From: an uncultured Methylophilaceae bacterium
GTDB taxonomy: Bacteria; Pseudomonadota; Gammaproteobacteria; Burkholderiales; Methylophilaceae
Length of the DNA stretch: 64,000 bases
Direction of reading: 5' to 3'
Assembly: GCA_905618945.1 (NCBI GenBank)
Contig: CAJQTF010000011.1
Coordinates: 99,870 to 163,869, forward strand
Shown here: positions 30,159 through 41,685 of the stretch, in pieces
How the letters are laid out: each line of letters opens with the position of its first letter
Numbering within the stretch: position 1 is the first letter of the stretch
The notes under the pieces: model-generated
The model's input: only the letters and a program-made list of their open reading frames with translations
Databases searched by the model: none
Told to the model about the DNA's origin: nothing
Made by a program: the position numbers and the translations under genes

Positions 30159-30836
30159 CTAACCACATTTACTTTCGCCACAATTCAAGCAAGTTAAACA
30201 TCCATCCATCATAATAGAGGCTTTAACTTTACATTTTTTACATAATTGAGAGCCAGTGGGAAACCCAGTATCTTGATCAAGCCCATCGGGATTTTTTTCG
30301 ACAAAGCTCGCTTTTTTATCTTTTATTAATTGTTGTTGATATTCGTCTGGCTCTTGTTGTTGTAGCATGCCAATATTGATTAAATGTTGTTCAACAACCT
30401 GCCCTAGCTCGGCAACTAAGCTCGGTACATATCTCCCACCTTTTTTATAGTAACCACCATTTGGATCAAATACACTCCCTAATTCCTCAACAAGAAAAGT
30501 AATATCCCCACCTTTTCTGAATACTGCAGACATAACGCGTGTCAGTGCAACTATCCATTGAAAATGTTCCATATTTTTTGAATTAATAAATATTTCAAAA
30601 GGTCTACGGTGTTCTTGTTCGGTTCCTTCATTCATTAAAACGTCGTTAATGGTAATATAAAGTGCATGCTCTGTTACCGGAGTTTTTACTTTATAGGTTG
30701 AGCCTGTTATTTGGTCTGGCCTACTAAGTGGGTCACCTAACTGAAATATCTCAGCTGGTTGAGATTTTTTTTCTACCTCTTTGTCTTTATCAAGAACACT
30801 ATAACCCACAATTTTTTTATTGATTTTTACTGCCAT
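30159..30836 (-). CDS. nrdJ: Class II ribonucleotide reductase, small C-terminal component (TSCPD domain)
   Basis: A 225-residue protein equal to the C-terminal part of adenosylcobalamin-dependent reductases: a TSCPD domain (PFEIFINSKN, FRKGGDITFLVEELGS) and a cysteine-rich tail with CKKC, CLTCLNC and a final CG. In species with split NrdJ (for example Pseudomonas, NrdJa/NrdJb) this is NrdJb; the terminal cysteines are thought to re-reduce the active site. It follows nrdJa by 13 bases. Confidence 0.9.
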   Translation of the reverse strand: MAVKINKKIVGYSVLDKDKEVEKKSQPAEIFQLGDPLSRPDQITGSTYKVKTPVTEHALYITINDVLMNEGTEQEHRRPFEIFINSKNMEHFQWIVALTRVMSAVFRKGGDITFLVEELGSVFDPNGGYYKKGGRYVPSLVAELGQVVEQHLINIGMLQQQEPDEYQQQLIKDKKASFVEKNPDGLDQDTGFPTGSQLCKKCKVKASIMMDGCLTCLNCGESKCG

Positions 30837-30849
30837 TTTTAATTAATCC

Positions 30850-33009
30850 TTAGAATTTTCCGTAGTAACCTTCTTTTAAAGCATCATATAAATTTGCTGC
30901 TGAATGAATTTCTCCATCATATTCAATCTCTTCATTTCCTTTTACTTCAATTGTCGCGCCATCGTCTAAAGTAAATTGATACGTTGTTTCCTCTAGATCT
31001 TTTTCAGTTACTAAAACACCTTGGAAAGCTTCAGGATTAAATCTAAATGTTGTGCAGCCTTTAAGCCCTTTTTCATAGGCATATAAGTATATGTTTTTAA
31101 AATCTTCGTAATCATAGTCAGTAGGAACATTGATTGTTTTAGAGATTGAGCTATCAATCCATTTCTGAGAAGCCGCTTGTATATCAACATGAGCTTTTGC
31201 TTTAATCGTAGAAGAGTCAATAAAATATTCTGGTAATTTTTCTTCTTTTTTATCTGAGAATGGCATAGCTTTTTGATTTATAAGGTGGCGATATGCTAAA
31301 AGCTCAAAAGAAAATACATCTACTTTTTCCTTACTTTTTTTACCCTCCCTAATTACATTTCGGCTGTAGTGGTGTGCAAAAGATGGCTCAATACCATTGC
31401 TTGCATTATTTGCTAATGAAAGAGAGATGGTTCCGGTTGGAGCAATTGAGCTGTGATGAGTAAAGCGAACCCCAGATTTTGCAATCTTATCTTGAAGCTC
31501 TTTAGGAAATTGTTGCATATAGCGACTATATTTCCCTAAAAGTACTTTCCCTTTTACTTTGTCACCAATCTTGTGCCCCTCTTTTTTCATTTCTGGGCGC
31601 ATTGCTAGCATTTCGGCATTCACTTCAAATTCTTCATCCATTATCGGAGCTGCGCCTTTTTCTTGTGCTAACTCAATTCCAATTTCCCATCCTACCTGTG
31701 CTAAAACTTTTGTTACTTCTTCTGTAAATTTTAGTGATTCATCATCCCCGTAGACCATTTCCATCATGCTTAGTGAGGAGCCTAATCCTAAATAACCCAT
31801 TCCATGACGACGCTTCCTAGAGATTTCAGCTCTTTGTTTTTCAAGAGGTAAGCCATTAATTTCGACAACATTATCAAGCATCCTAGTAAAAGTACTTACT
31901 ACTTTTTTATATTTATCCCAGTCAAAATATGCTTCATTAGTAAAGGGGAGTTTAACAAATTTTGTTAAATTAATTGAACCTAGAAGACATGCGCCATATG
32001 GAGGCAATGGTTGTTCCCCACAAGGATTCGTAGCTCTAATATCCTCACAAAACCAGTTATTGTTCATTTCGTTAACTCGATCAACAAGAATAAATCCTGG
32101 TTCAGCATAATCATAAGTAGATGACATGATGATATCCCAAACACGTCGAGCCTTAATTATTTTATAAACACGACAAGCAACTTTTCCTGCGTTAGTCCCT
32201 TTTGTCTCAGTCAAATATTTTTCTTTTACAGGCCAATTTTTCCAAACTATTTTTTTGGAATCTGTTAAATCTAACATATCTTCTTTTACTTCTTTTTCTG
32301 TAATTGGGAACGCAAGTTTCCAATCTGAGTCTGATTTAACTGCTTCCATAAAATCTTTAGTAATAAGGCAAGACAAATTAAATTGTCTCAGACGGCCATC
32401 TTCCCTCTTTGCTTTAATAAAATCAGTAACATCAGGGTGAGAGATATCAAATGTTGCCATTTGTGCCCCACGTCGACCACCTGCACTAGATACTGTAAAG
32501 CACATACGATCATATATATCCATAAATGAAAGTGGGCCACTTGTGTATGCACCTGCACCTGCCACAAAAGCGCCTTTTGGCCTCAGTGTTGAGTATTCAT
32601 AACCAATTCCACACCCAGCTTTTAAAGTTAGGCCGGCTTCATGGACCTTATCAAGTATGTCAGTCATGCTATCTTCAATTATTCCGGACACAGTACAATT
32701 GATAGTGCTTGTTGCTGGTTTGTGATCAAGTGCACCGGCATTTGAGGTAATACGCCCTGCAGGAATTGCCCCATTCTGCAAAGCCCATAAAAATTCTTTA
32801 TGCCACAATTCTCTTATTTCAGGTTTTTCTACATCTGCTAAAGCTCTGGCAACTCTTTGGTAAGTTTCATCGATATTTTTATCAATAAAATCACCATTCT
32901 TTGATTTTAGCCTATATTTTTTATCCCAAATATCTTCGGAAACGGATTGAAAAGGTATTTTTTCTTCTTCAGATTCTTCTTCAGATTCTGACGGTACAAC
33001 TTTGAGCAT
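30850..33009 (-). CDS. nrdJ: Class II (adenosylcobalamin-dependent) ribonucleotide reductase, catalytic component
   Basis: Makes deoxyribonucleotides with a radical generated from adenosylcobalamin, so independent of oxygen. The 719-residue protein has the active-site cysteine of STINCTVSG, the thiyl-radical loop NPCGEQPLPPYG near residue 330, and a PTGTISLSLAN block. The N-terminus is acidic and contains a duplicated 12-base unit coding ESEE. It is the NrdJa half; nrdJb follows. A strong NrdR-box match lies 65 bases upstream. With metH it marks a double need for cobalamin. Confidence 0.95.
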   Translation of the reverse strand: MLKVVPSESEEESEEEKIPFQSVSEDIWDKKYRLKSKNGDFIDKNIDETYQRVARALADVEKPEIRELWHKEFLWALQNGAIPAGRITSNAGALDHKPATSTINCTVSGIIEDSMTDILDKVHEAGLTLKAGCGIGYEYSTLRPKGAFVAGAGAYTSGPLSFMDIYDRMCFTVSSAGGRRGAQMATFDISHPDVTDFIKAKREDGRLRQFNLSCLITKDFMEAVKSDSDWKLAFPITEKEVKEDMLDLTDSKKIVWKNWPVKEKYLTETKGTNAGKVACRVYKIIKARRVWDIIMSSTYDYAEPGFILVDRVNEMNNNWFCEDIRATNPCGEQPLPPYGACLLGSINLTKFVKLPFTNEAYFDWDKYKKVVSTFTRMLDNVVEINGLPLEKQRAEISRKRRHGMGYLGLGSSLSMMEMVYGDDESLKFTEEVTKVLAQVGWEIGIELAQEKGAAPIMDEEFEVNAEMLAMRPEMKKEGHKIGDKVKGKVLLGKYSRYMQQFPKELQDKIAKSGVRFTHHSSIAPTGTISLSLANNASNGIEPSFAHHYSRNVIREGKKSKEKVDVFSFELLAYRHLINQKAMPFSDKKEEKLPEYFIDSSTIKAKAHVDIQAASQKWIDSSISKTINVPTDYDYEDFKNIYLYAYEKGLKGCTTFRFNPEAFQGVLVTEKDLEETTYQFTLDDGATIEVKGNEEIEYDGEIHSAANLYDALKEGYYGKF
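32964..32987. repeat. 12-base tandem repeat (two units) in the nrdJa 5' coding region
   Basis: CTTCTTCAGATT occurs twice in tandem, encoding an acidic Ser/Glu tract near the N-terminus of NrdJa. Unit length is a multiple of three, so copy-number change would keep the frame. Confidence 0.8.
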
Positions 33010-33073
33010 TTATTTCTCCTAATTTTTTACTGTTTGGAACACTATTTCTTGAAAAAAGGTCTTATAAATAAAA

Positions 33074-33089
33074 CCACTACATATTGTGC
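33074..33089. promoter_or_regulatory. NrdR box upstream of nrdJ
   Basis: CCACTACATATTGTGC matches the NrdR consensus acaCWATATATWGtgt at 13 of 16 positions and is centred about 70 bases before the nrdJa ATG. A weaker second match ACACTATTTCTTGAAA (33039-33054) lies nearer the gene but its spacing (35 bases start to start) is longer than the usual 31-32. NrdR represses ribonucleotide reductase operons when dATP is plentiful. Confidence 0.65.
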
Positions 33090-33257
33090 TAATGAAAAAA
33101 ATTTTACCACCTGGTTGTGTTTGGTCAAGAGTTATTTTGATAAAATTATAAATTCTTTTCATAAATTTTGTTTAACCATTATGTAATGCTTATCAAAGCA
33201 ATTGATTTAGTAAAATAAAAAATATAAATAAATTTCACATTGTGAGAAAATCGCATT

Positions 33258-34523
33258 ATGTACTTTTTTATATACGAAATTATAATTCTTTGTCTTATAC
33301 CTTTTGCTTTAGCCAAACTTTTTTATCGAGGGCTAATAAAGCCCGAACAATTAAAATATCTAGGTGAGCGTTTTGCCGTTTATTCAAAAGAGAAAAGGTC
33401 TTTATGGGAATCTAGACAAACAGTTTGGTTTCATTGCGTTTCTGTCGGCGAAACTAAAGCTATCTATAATCTTATTGAGATTTTATTAGAACGATACCCC
33501 AAAACATATTTCCTTATTAGTCATGGTACTTTAACAGGTCGAAATACTAAATTGCCAAACAATCAAAGAATTCATCGAACATATTTGCCCTATGACACAA
33601 TAAAAGCTAGTAAAAGATTCTTATCTTATTTTCAACCAAAAACAGGCTTAATTCTTGAGACAGAGTTATGGTTCAACCTAATAAATCAATGTAGATTGAG
33701 TAAAATTCCATTACATTTAATTAATGCACGACTATCAAAAAATTCTTTAAACAAATATTTGCCTTTTAAAAATTTTATTAATGCTGGTTTATCTCAGCTT
33801 AATTCAATCTATGTTAGGTCCAAAGAGGACCTGGTAAATTTTAGGGACCTTACTCAAGCTAATATGAAGGTAATGGGAAATATTAAATTTGAAGCCACTC
33901 CACCTAAAGGGGTCCGTGAGAAGAGTAATCAATTAAAAAATAAATTAAAAATAACCAATCAATTTGTTTTGGTGGCCGGAAGCACTAGACCTGGAGAGGA
34001 GAAAATTCTTTTAGAGCTTGTAAAAAAATTAAATCATAAAAATCTAATTTTGGTAATAGTTCCCAGGCATCCAGAAAGATTTATTGAGGTAGAGAAAATT
34101 TTTCAGAAACAGAATTTAAAAATCATAAGAAAAAGCAAATTAGGGGATCTCAAGAATCCTCCAAACTATATTTTAGGCGATACAATGGGAGACCTATACG
34201 AGATTTATGGAATAGCAAGTTTAGCAATTATTGGCGGTAGTATTTTAGATCATGGTGGGCAAAACCCTATAGAACCTATGAGTTTAAATATCCAAACTGC
34301 AGTTGGACCTTCAATTTATAATTTTAAAGATATGGTGAGTGATGCCGAAAAAAATAAGGCGATATTTAGGTTTAAAGATATGGTCGAATTAGAGCGGATT
34401 ATAAAAAATTTACTAGTTGAGGGAAAAATCAATCAAAGAATACTTAGAAATGCACAGCAATATATAAATAAGTCATCAGGAAGTACCGACAAAATTGTTC
34501 GATTAATTAATCAATACCTTTAA
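33258..34523 (+). CDS. waaA: 3-deoxy-D-manno-octulosonic acid (Kdo) transferase
   Basis: Adds Kdo to lipid A precursor at the inner face of the cytoplasmic membrane. The 421-residue GT-B glycosyltransferase has an N-terminal membrane anchor, the WFHCVSVGET block near residue 55, VAGSTRPGEEKILLE starting the C-terminal domain and GGSILDHGGQNPIEP near the end. Length is normal. It is divergent from nrdJ and its last 17 bases overlap the convergent hydrolase gene. Confidence 0.95.
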   Translation: MYFFIYEIIILCLIPFALAKLFYRGLIKPEQLKYLGERFAVYSKEKRSLWESRQTVWFHCVSVGETKAIYNLIEILLERYPKTYFLISHGTLTGRNTKLPNNQRIHRTYLPYDTIKASKRFLSYFQPKTGLILETELWFNLINQCRLSKIPLHLINARLSKNSLNKYLPFKNFINAGLSQLNSIYVRSKEDLVNFRDLTQANMKVMGNIKFEATPPKGVREKSNQLKNKLKITNQFVLVAGSTRPGEEKILLELVKKLNHKNLILVIVPRHPERFIEVEKIFQKQNLKIIRKSKLGDLKNPPNYILGDTMGDLYEIYGIASLAIIGGSILDHGGQNPIEPMSLNIQTAVGPSIYNFKDMVSDAEKNKAIFRFKDMVELERIIKNLLVEGKINQRILRNAQQYINKSSGSTDKIVRLINQYL

Positions 34524-35061
34524 TTAATGGAGCAACCTTCTTAAAAGTTTCATTTTCAGATGTTTTTAGCCATTCAAAGACTACTGATTCTGTATTGGTA
34601 ATGAAACAGCCCGCATCTCGCATCCTATTGAGGGCATTTTGCTTATTTTGAATATTTCTTGAAACTACAGCATCTTCAATAATAAATACATCTTTACCTG
34701 ATTTGACTAGACCAAGTGCAGTTTGTAAAACACATATATGAGCCTCCATGCCCATCAGGTATATTTGAGGACGTGTTTTAATCAAGTACCTAAGAAAAAT
34801 CGGTTCTTCTGTGCATGCAAAAACATTTTTTTCAACAAACTTTGCTTCAGATAAGAAAGGCATCATTGAGCTTAGAGTATGCCCAAGTCCTTTAGGATAT
34901 TGTTCTGTACAAATTTGTGGGATGCTTAATTCATTAGCAACCGTTATGAGTAATTCACAACGCCTAGTAATTTTATTTATTACCTCTTTGGGCATAGCTA
35001 CCGATAGTTTTTCTTGCATATCAATTATGACTAACTGACTTTTTTCTTTCAGGGCAACCAT
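34507..35061 (-). CDS. Isochorismatase-family cysteine hydrolase
   Basis: A 184-residue alpha/beta protein with the family triad: Asp in VIIDMQEKL, Lys (probably in KFVEKNVF) and Cys in GMEAHICVLQTAL. The family includes nicotinamidases and ureidoacrylate hydrolases, but the metal-binding D-x-H motif of nicotinamidases is not evident, so the substrate stays open. It starts 2 bases after tolC-like gene end on the same strand, and its 3' end overlaps waaA. Confidence 0.85.
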   Translation of the reverse strand: MVALKEKSQLVIIDMQEKLSVAMPKEVINKITRRCELLITVANELSIPQICTEQYPKGLGHTLSSMMPFLSEAKFVEKNVFACTEEPIFLRYLIKTRPQIYLMGMEAHICVLQTALGLVKSGKDVFIIEDAVVSRNIQNKQNALNRMRDAGCFITNTESVVFEWLKTSENETFKKVAPLIKGID

Positions 35062-35063
35062 GC

Positions 35064-36461
35064 TTAGTTCACCATTAAATATTGATTAATTTCATCTAGA
35101 TCTGTAATAGACAACATTCCGACTGATAATTTTAAATTTATGAAATTCATTATATAATTATAGCGCGATTCTAGAACATTCAATTTAGCATTAAATAATA
35201 TTTGCTGAGAGTCTAAAACTTCCACACTATTTCTTAAACCTTCTTGAAACCCAAGTTGGGTTGATTCTAGTTGAAGTGCTGCTGCCTTCATAGCTTGTTG
35301 ATAAGCTGATATTTGAGAAAAATTAGTTTGTAAGCTTAAATAGTAGCCCCTTACTTTAAGTTCAACACCTCTTCTAAGATATTCTTCATCTTCCTCTAAC
35401 TTACTTTTAAGTAAGACACCCTCCCTAACTCTTGAACTTGTCATGCCTCCTGAAAAAATTGGAATACTAATTTCCACACCAATGGCATCAGAATAACTTC
35501 TCATTCCTTCATTCTTGGTTGCACCATAAGGATATCCACCTTTGTCCCAATTGCGTGATCGAGAGGCAATAGCATCTATAGTTGGATAATGACCCGACCG
35601 CCGAGAATCAATTTCGCTTTCTGCAATTTTGATTTCATCTTTTTTTATTTGAAGTTCTAGATTATTTTCTTGAGCTATCGTAATCCAATCATCTGCTAAA
35701 TTATCAATTTCTGTAAATGTAATGACTGGATTAAGTGGCGTCAGTTTTCCTGGCAATTTTCCAGTTATTATTTGTATTTCTCTTTTTTTAATTTTTAATT
35801 TTTGTATAGCATTAATTTGTTGTGCCTCAATGAGGGCTTTTTTTGTCTTTGCTTCATTTATATCTGTAACCGAAATGAGTCCAGCCTCAAATTGTGCCTC
35901 AGCTTTAGATAATTGCTCTTGAATTGCTGCTCGTTGGTGCTGAAAGAGATCTACCTGATCTTTTGCTAGCAATGTCTCAAAATAAGCTTTGGAAATTCGA
36001 AAGATTAAATCTTGCTGCGTTTGAATAAGCTGTTTGTCAGAAAGGCTGGTTTGGGCTAAGATTTTTTTATATTCGCTATAAGCAGAATAGTCAAATAAGG
36101 GCTGCTTAAGTGTGACCCCGTAATCATATGTTTCATAATTTGTTTTCTTTCCTGATAATAAATCGTTGCTTGGCAGAGACTGGGTTAAGAATTTTCTTTC
36201 TTTATTTTGTTTATCAAAACTTGCATTCATAGTGATGCTTGGTAGGAATAATGATTTCCCTTGTTTAACTAACTCTTGTGCTGCTTTATTTTGAAAACGA
36301 GCAGAAGAAAGTAAGGAGTCATTTCTTAAGGCTTCTTGATATAGTGAAATTAAATCTATGGTTTCCTGTGCATAAGAAATTGGGGTGAATAGCCCAATAG
36401 CAGAAACTATAGCTAATAAAAGTCGCTGTAATAAAATTTTGATATTAAGAATAATTTCCAT
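35064..36461 (-). CDS. TolC-family outer-membrane efflux protein
   Basis: A 465-residue exported protein (signal peptide ending ISYAQ near residue 31) with two outer-membrane-efflux repeats, long alpha-helical stretches rich in Ala/Gln/Leu and a typical C-terminal LNSRYNYIMNFINLKLSVG-like region. It would form the outer duct of a type I secretion or RND efflux system, but no inner-membrane pump or adaptor is adjacent, as is usual for shared TolC in small genomes. Confidence 0.9.
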   Translation of the reverse strand: MEIILNIKILLQRLLLAIVSAIGLFTPISYAQETIDLISLYQEALRNDSLLSSARFQNKAAQELVKQGKSLFLPSITMNASFDKQNKERKFLTQSLPSNDLLSGKKTNYETYDYGVTLKQPLFDYSAYSEYKKILAQTSLSDKQLIQTQQDLIFRISKAYFETLLAKDQVDLFQHQRAAIQEQLSKAEAQFEAGLISVTDINEAKTKKALIEAQQINAIQKLKIKKREIQIITGKLPGKLTPLNPVITFTEIDNLADDWITIAQENNLELQIKKDEIKIAESEIDSRRSGHYPTIDAIASRSRNWDKGGYPYGATKNEGMRSYSDAIGVEISIPIFSGGMTSSRVREGVLLKSKLEEDEEYLRRGVELKVRGYYLSLQTNFSQISAYQQAMKAAALQLESTQLGFQEGLRNSVEVLDSQQILFNAKLNVLESRYNYIMNFINLKLSVGMLSITDLDEINQYLMVN

Positions 36462-36656
36462 ATGCTTTAAAACATAAATTTATTTAGTAAAGACTTTTTT
36501 TGAAATTATTGGAGTAAATGTTTTTAATAAGGTTCGTCTTCATAGTTAAATTATATATTAGAGGGGCAAACTAATTACGACTATTTCCATCTGCTCTCTT
36601 ATTATATATAGATTCACTTGCACATTTACTGATATTCGAATAGTCTATAAAGCTAC

Positions 36657-38668
<2,012 letters not shown>

Positions 38669-38675
38669 TTAAACA

Positions 38676-39473
38676 ATGGACTTTTATCTTTTATGGGTTG
38701 CATTTTTACTAGGTATTATTGAAGGCGTAACAGAATTTCTCCCTGTTAGTTCGACAGGTCATTTAATAATTGGTGCTGAGCTTTTAGGTTTCACAGACCC
38801 TTCTAGCAAAGTATTTGAGATATTTATCCAACTCGGAGCAATTTTTGCTGTGGTGGTAGAGTATAGAAAAAAGATTTTAGATACTTTTATTGGAATTCAA
38901 ACAGATAAAATTGCTCAAGCATTTACAAAAAATTTGATTATTGCCTTTATTCCGGCAGCGATATTAGGCTTCTTTTTTCATAGCTTGATTAAGCTATATC
39001 TATTTAATCCAATTGTGGTTGGGGCCGCATTAATAGTTGGTGGAATTCTTATGATTATCATTGAAAAAAAATTACCAAATAGACCTAAAGTTGATGTTGA
39101 TAAGATCAGCAATAAACAAGCATTGATTGTTGGAATAGCCCAATGTTTTTCTTTGATTCCAGGAATATCCAGAGCTGCCTCAACAATTATGGGCGGCCTT
39201 ATAGGTGGCTTAGATAGAAAAACTGCAACGGAATTTTCATTTTTCTTAGCTATTCCAATTATTTTTGCAGCATCTATTTTCGATTTATCTTCAAATATTG
39301 ATGTGCTAAGTAAAAGTGATATTCCAGTATTTGTAATGGGCTTTATAACGGCTTTTTTTAGTTCTTACTTAATAATAAAGATTTTTATTTGGTTTGTAGC
39401 ACACAATACATTTGTTGTATTTGGTTGGTATAGAATCATCGTCGGTTGTTTAACTATTTATTATTTTCTTTAA
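38676..39473 (+). CDS. uppP: Undecaprenyl-diphosphatase
   Basis: Membrane phosphatase that regenerates undecaprenyl phosphate for wall and envelope synthesis; also called BacA. The 265-residue protein has about eight transmembrane helices with both catalytic blocks, EGVTEFLPVSSTGHLII near the start and PGISRAASTIMGGL near residue 165. Starts 7 bases after thiC, so probably read on the same transcript. Confidence 0.96.
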   Translation: MDFYLLWVAFLLGIIEGVTEFLPVSSTGHLIIGAELLGFTDPSSKVFEIFIQLGAIFAVVVEYRKKILDTFIGIQTDKIAQAFTKNLIIAFIPAAILGFFFHSLIKLYLFNPIVVGAALIVGGILMIIIEKKLPNRPKVDVDKISNKQALIVGIAQCFSLIPGISRAASTIMGGLIGGLDRKTATEFSFFLAIPIIFAASIFDLSSNIDVLSKSDIPVFVMGFITAFFSSYLIIKIFIWFVAHNTFVVFGWYRIIVGCLTIYYFL

Positions 39474-39481
39474 AAATTTGA

Positions 39482-40129
39482 ATGAAAGATTATCAAAAAT
39501 TAATTCCAATTTTAAAGAAAATTGAAAAGCTATCAGAAAGTAACCCAATATCAATTAAGAAAGCTCTTGCAGAGTTAGATCACTTTGGCTTTTCTCTTAT
39601 TGCATTAATCTTAGTGCTTCCATTTATGCAGCCATTCCCAGTAGGGCCTCTAAGTGTTATTGGGGGATTAACTATTGCAGCTTTAGGTATTCAGCTTTTA
39701 AAAAGAAAGCCCTTTCCAGTTTTACCTAAAAGGCTTCTGGTTATTACTCCAAGCAATAAAAGTTGGAAATGGATTACAAAAGTTTGTATTTTCATAATTT
39801 ATTGGGCAAAAAAAATTACTAGGCCTAGATTGCTTTATTTTGTTTCAAATGAAACAGGGACCAAGTTTGAAGGCGGAATTTTTATTTTAGGTGGCCTATT
39901 AATGGCAATCCCTTTTGCAATGTTATTGCCATTAAATAATTTTTTCCCCGGACTGGCTATATTATTTGCCACAATTGCACAATTTGAAAAAGATGGGATT
40001 TTTATTGTGCTGGCAATTTTTTGGATAATATTCTCAATTCTATATTTTAGTTTATTTGCTTATGGGCTATATTATCTTGGCTCAGAAGGTATGCAGCATT
40101 TACCAGAATGGGCTCTTCAGTTCAGCTAA
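39482..40129 (+). CDS. ExoD-family membrane protein
   Basis: A 215-residue protein with about four to five transmembrane segments and the family pattern LPFMQPFPVGPLSVIGG followed by PFPVLPKRL. Named after Sinorhizobium ExoD, linked to exopolysaccharide production and alkali tolerance, but the molecular role is unknown. It lies 8 bases after uppP and its stop overlaps the mutY start (TAATG). Confidence 0.8.
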   Translation: MKDYQKLIPILKKIEKLSESNPISIKKALAELDHFGFSLIALILVLPFMQPFPVGPLSVIGGLTIAALGIQLLKRKPFPVLPKRLLVITPSNKSWKWITKVCIFIIYWAKKITRPRLLYFVSNETGTKFEGGIFILGGLLMAIPFAMLLPLNNFFPGLAILFATIAQFEKDGIFIVLAIFWIIFSILYFSLFAYGLYYLGSEGMQHLPEWALQFS

Positions 40130-41181
40130 TGAGTTTAATTTCAGACCAACTGATTCCGTGGCAAAAAAAGTTTGGCCGGAATAATTTTCCTTGGCAAGAA
40201 ACAAAAAATCCATATCTTATATGGATTTCTGAAGTTATGTTGCAACAAACCCAAGTCAAAACAGTATTACCGTACTATAGAAAATTTATAACAACCTTTC
40301 CAAATGTAAAGAGTTTGGCATTAGCTGATGATGACGATGTGATGAAGTTATGGAGCGGGCTAGGTTATTATGCGAGGGCAAGAAATTTGCATGAAAGTGC
40401 CAAAATAATTCATAGTAAATTCCAAGATAAATTTCCAACAAAACTCATTGATTTATTATCTCTTCCAGGAATAGGACGCTCTACCGCAGGGGCAATTTGC
40501 TCTCTTGCATTAAATCAAAAAACACCAATATTAGATGGTAACGTTAAACGAGTTTTCACCCGACTTTATGGGATTAAAGATTGGGCAGGTGTTATATCCG
40601 TTGAGAAAAAATTATGGGCTATGGCAGAAAAAAACCTCCCTGAAAGTAAATTTGGAAATTATAATCAAGCCCTTATGGATTTAGGAGCAACAATCTGTGT
40701 TAAAAAAGAACCAATGTGTTCAAAATGCCCTATCAATAATAGTTGTAAAAGTTTTTTACACAAATGGACTAATATTATTCCAGCGTCAAAACCAAAAAAA
40801 GAAAAATTAACTGAGGTATCTTATTTTTATATTGTTCAAAGTAAATCAAAATTTCTATTTATTAAGAAACCAAAAAAAGGAATATGGGGCGGGCTTTGGT
40901 CATTTCTAGAGTCTAAAGAGGAGTTGGATATTAAACAGTGGGTTTTAAACAACCTTGAAGTTAGTGGTTTTAGATTATTGCAGAATGGAGTTATGACTTC
41001 AGTTTTTACTCACTATAAACTTAAAATGTATTATCAGCATATAAAAGTAAAAGATCTAAAAAGTAAGGAAGATTTTCCAGGGGGGGCATGGCATGATAAA
41101 AATAGAATTGAAGAGGGCGCATACCCCGCACCAGTGAAGAAAATATTAAAAAAATTAATGCAAGATGGAACAGCCCTATAG
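40129..41181 (+). CDS. mutY: A/G-specific adenine DNA glycosylase
   Basis: Removes adenine mispaired with 8-oxoguanine. I choose ATG 40129 (start MSLISDQLIPWQ), which overlaps the previous stop as TAATG; the track start at 40108 lies inside the ExoD-like gene. The 350-residue protein has the helix-hairpin-helix LPGIGRSTAGAI, the catalytic Asp region DGNVKRVFTRL, the 4Fe-4S motif C-x6-C-x2-C-x5-C (CVKKEPMCSKCPINNSC) and a C-terminal NUDIX-like 8-oxoG recognition domain. Confidence 0.95.
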   Translation: MSLISDQLIPWQKKFGRNNFPWQETKNPYLIWISEVMLQQTQVKTVLPYYRKFITTFPNVKSLALADDDDVMKLWSGLGYYARARNLHESAKIIHSKFQDKFPTKLIDLLSLPGIGRSTAGAICSLALNQKTPILDGNVKRVFTRLYGIKDWAGVISVEKKLWAMAEKNLPESKFGNYNQALMDLGATICVKKEPMCSKCPINNSCKSFLHKWTNIIPASKPKKEKLTEVSYFYIVQSKSKFLFIKKPKKGIWGGLWSFLESKEELDIKQWVLNNLEVSGFRLLQNGVMTSVFTHYKLKMYYQHIKVKDLKSKEDFPGGAWHDKNRIEEGAYPAPVKKILKKLMQDGTAL

Positions 41182-41261
41182 TTTATTTTTTTTTAGGGGT
41201 TGCGACCAACATAATTACAAGGCATGATTCAAATTAATTAAAAAAGTAAGGAATTAAAGTT

Positions 41262-41663
41262 ATGCAGAAGTTTATTGATCCTATCGCAAGAGTTTTATTG
41301 TCACTGATATTTTTTATTTCAGTGTTATTTATTTTAAGTAATATCTTAAATACCCCAAATGGTTACGGGGCTTATCAAGATATGTTGGGAGCAAGAGGGC
41401 TGCCAGGTATTTTTGCGCCGTTGAGTATTTTAATTCAATTTGTAGCAGGCTTAACGTTAATTATCGGATATAAAATAAAAATTACTGCATACGTGTTAGC
41501 TGCTTACTCATTTATTTGGGCAATAGTATATTTAATAAATGCATTTTCAGGGCAGCCGCATTTATTATTAATGTCTCTCCAGTATTTAAGTATTACTGGC
41601 GGCCTTTTTTATATGGGAGCTCAACCAGCTACTGGTTTTAGTATTGATGGGTTGAAAAAATAA
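41262..41663 (+). CDS. DoxX-family membrane protein
   Basis: A 133-residue protein of four transmembrane helices with the DoxX pattern (FIDPIARVLLSLIF at the start, GARGLPGIFAPLSI, then two more helices). DoxX proteins are linked with quinone-connected oxidoreductases, but most have no defined role. It is first of a group of redox-related genes (metallohydrolase, cytochrome b561, PQQ dehydrogenase-like). AAGGA precedes the ATG. Confidence 0.85.
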   Translation: MQKFIDPIARVLLSLIFFISVLFILSNILNTPNGYGAYQDMLGARGLPGIFAPLSILIQFVAGLTLIIGYKIKITAYVLAAYSFIWAIVYLINAFSGQPHLLLMSLQYLSITGGLFYMGAQPATGFSIDGLKK

Positions 41664-41667
41664 GATT

Positions 41668-41685
41668 AAAGCGCTTAGCTTTTTT
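41668..41685. terminator. Weak bidirectional terminator candidate
   Basis: AAAGC GCTTA GCTTT followed by TTTATT sits between the convergent DoxX and metallohydrolase genes. The stem is only 5 pairs, so termination may be weak. Confidence 0.3.

Noticed and set aside
33039-33054. Second NrdR box
   Set aside because: Only 11 of 16 positions match and the spacing is not the usual one, so I do not list it as a separate site.
40108-40128. Track start for mutY
   Set aside because: It is inside the ExoD-like gene and adds non-family residues; TAATG at 40127-40131 is the normal coupled start.
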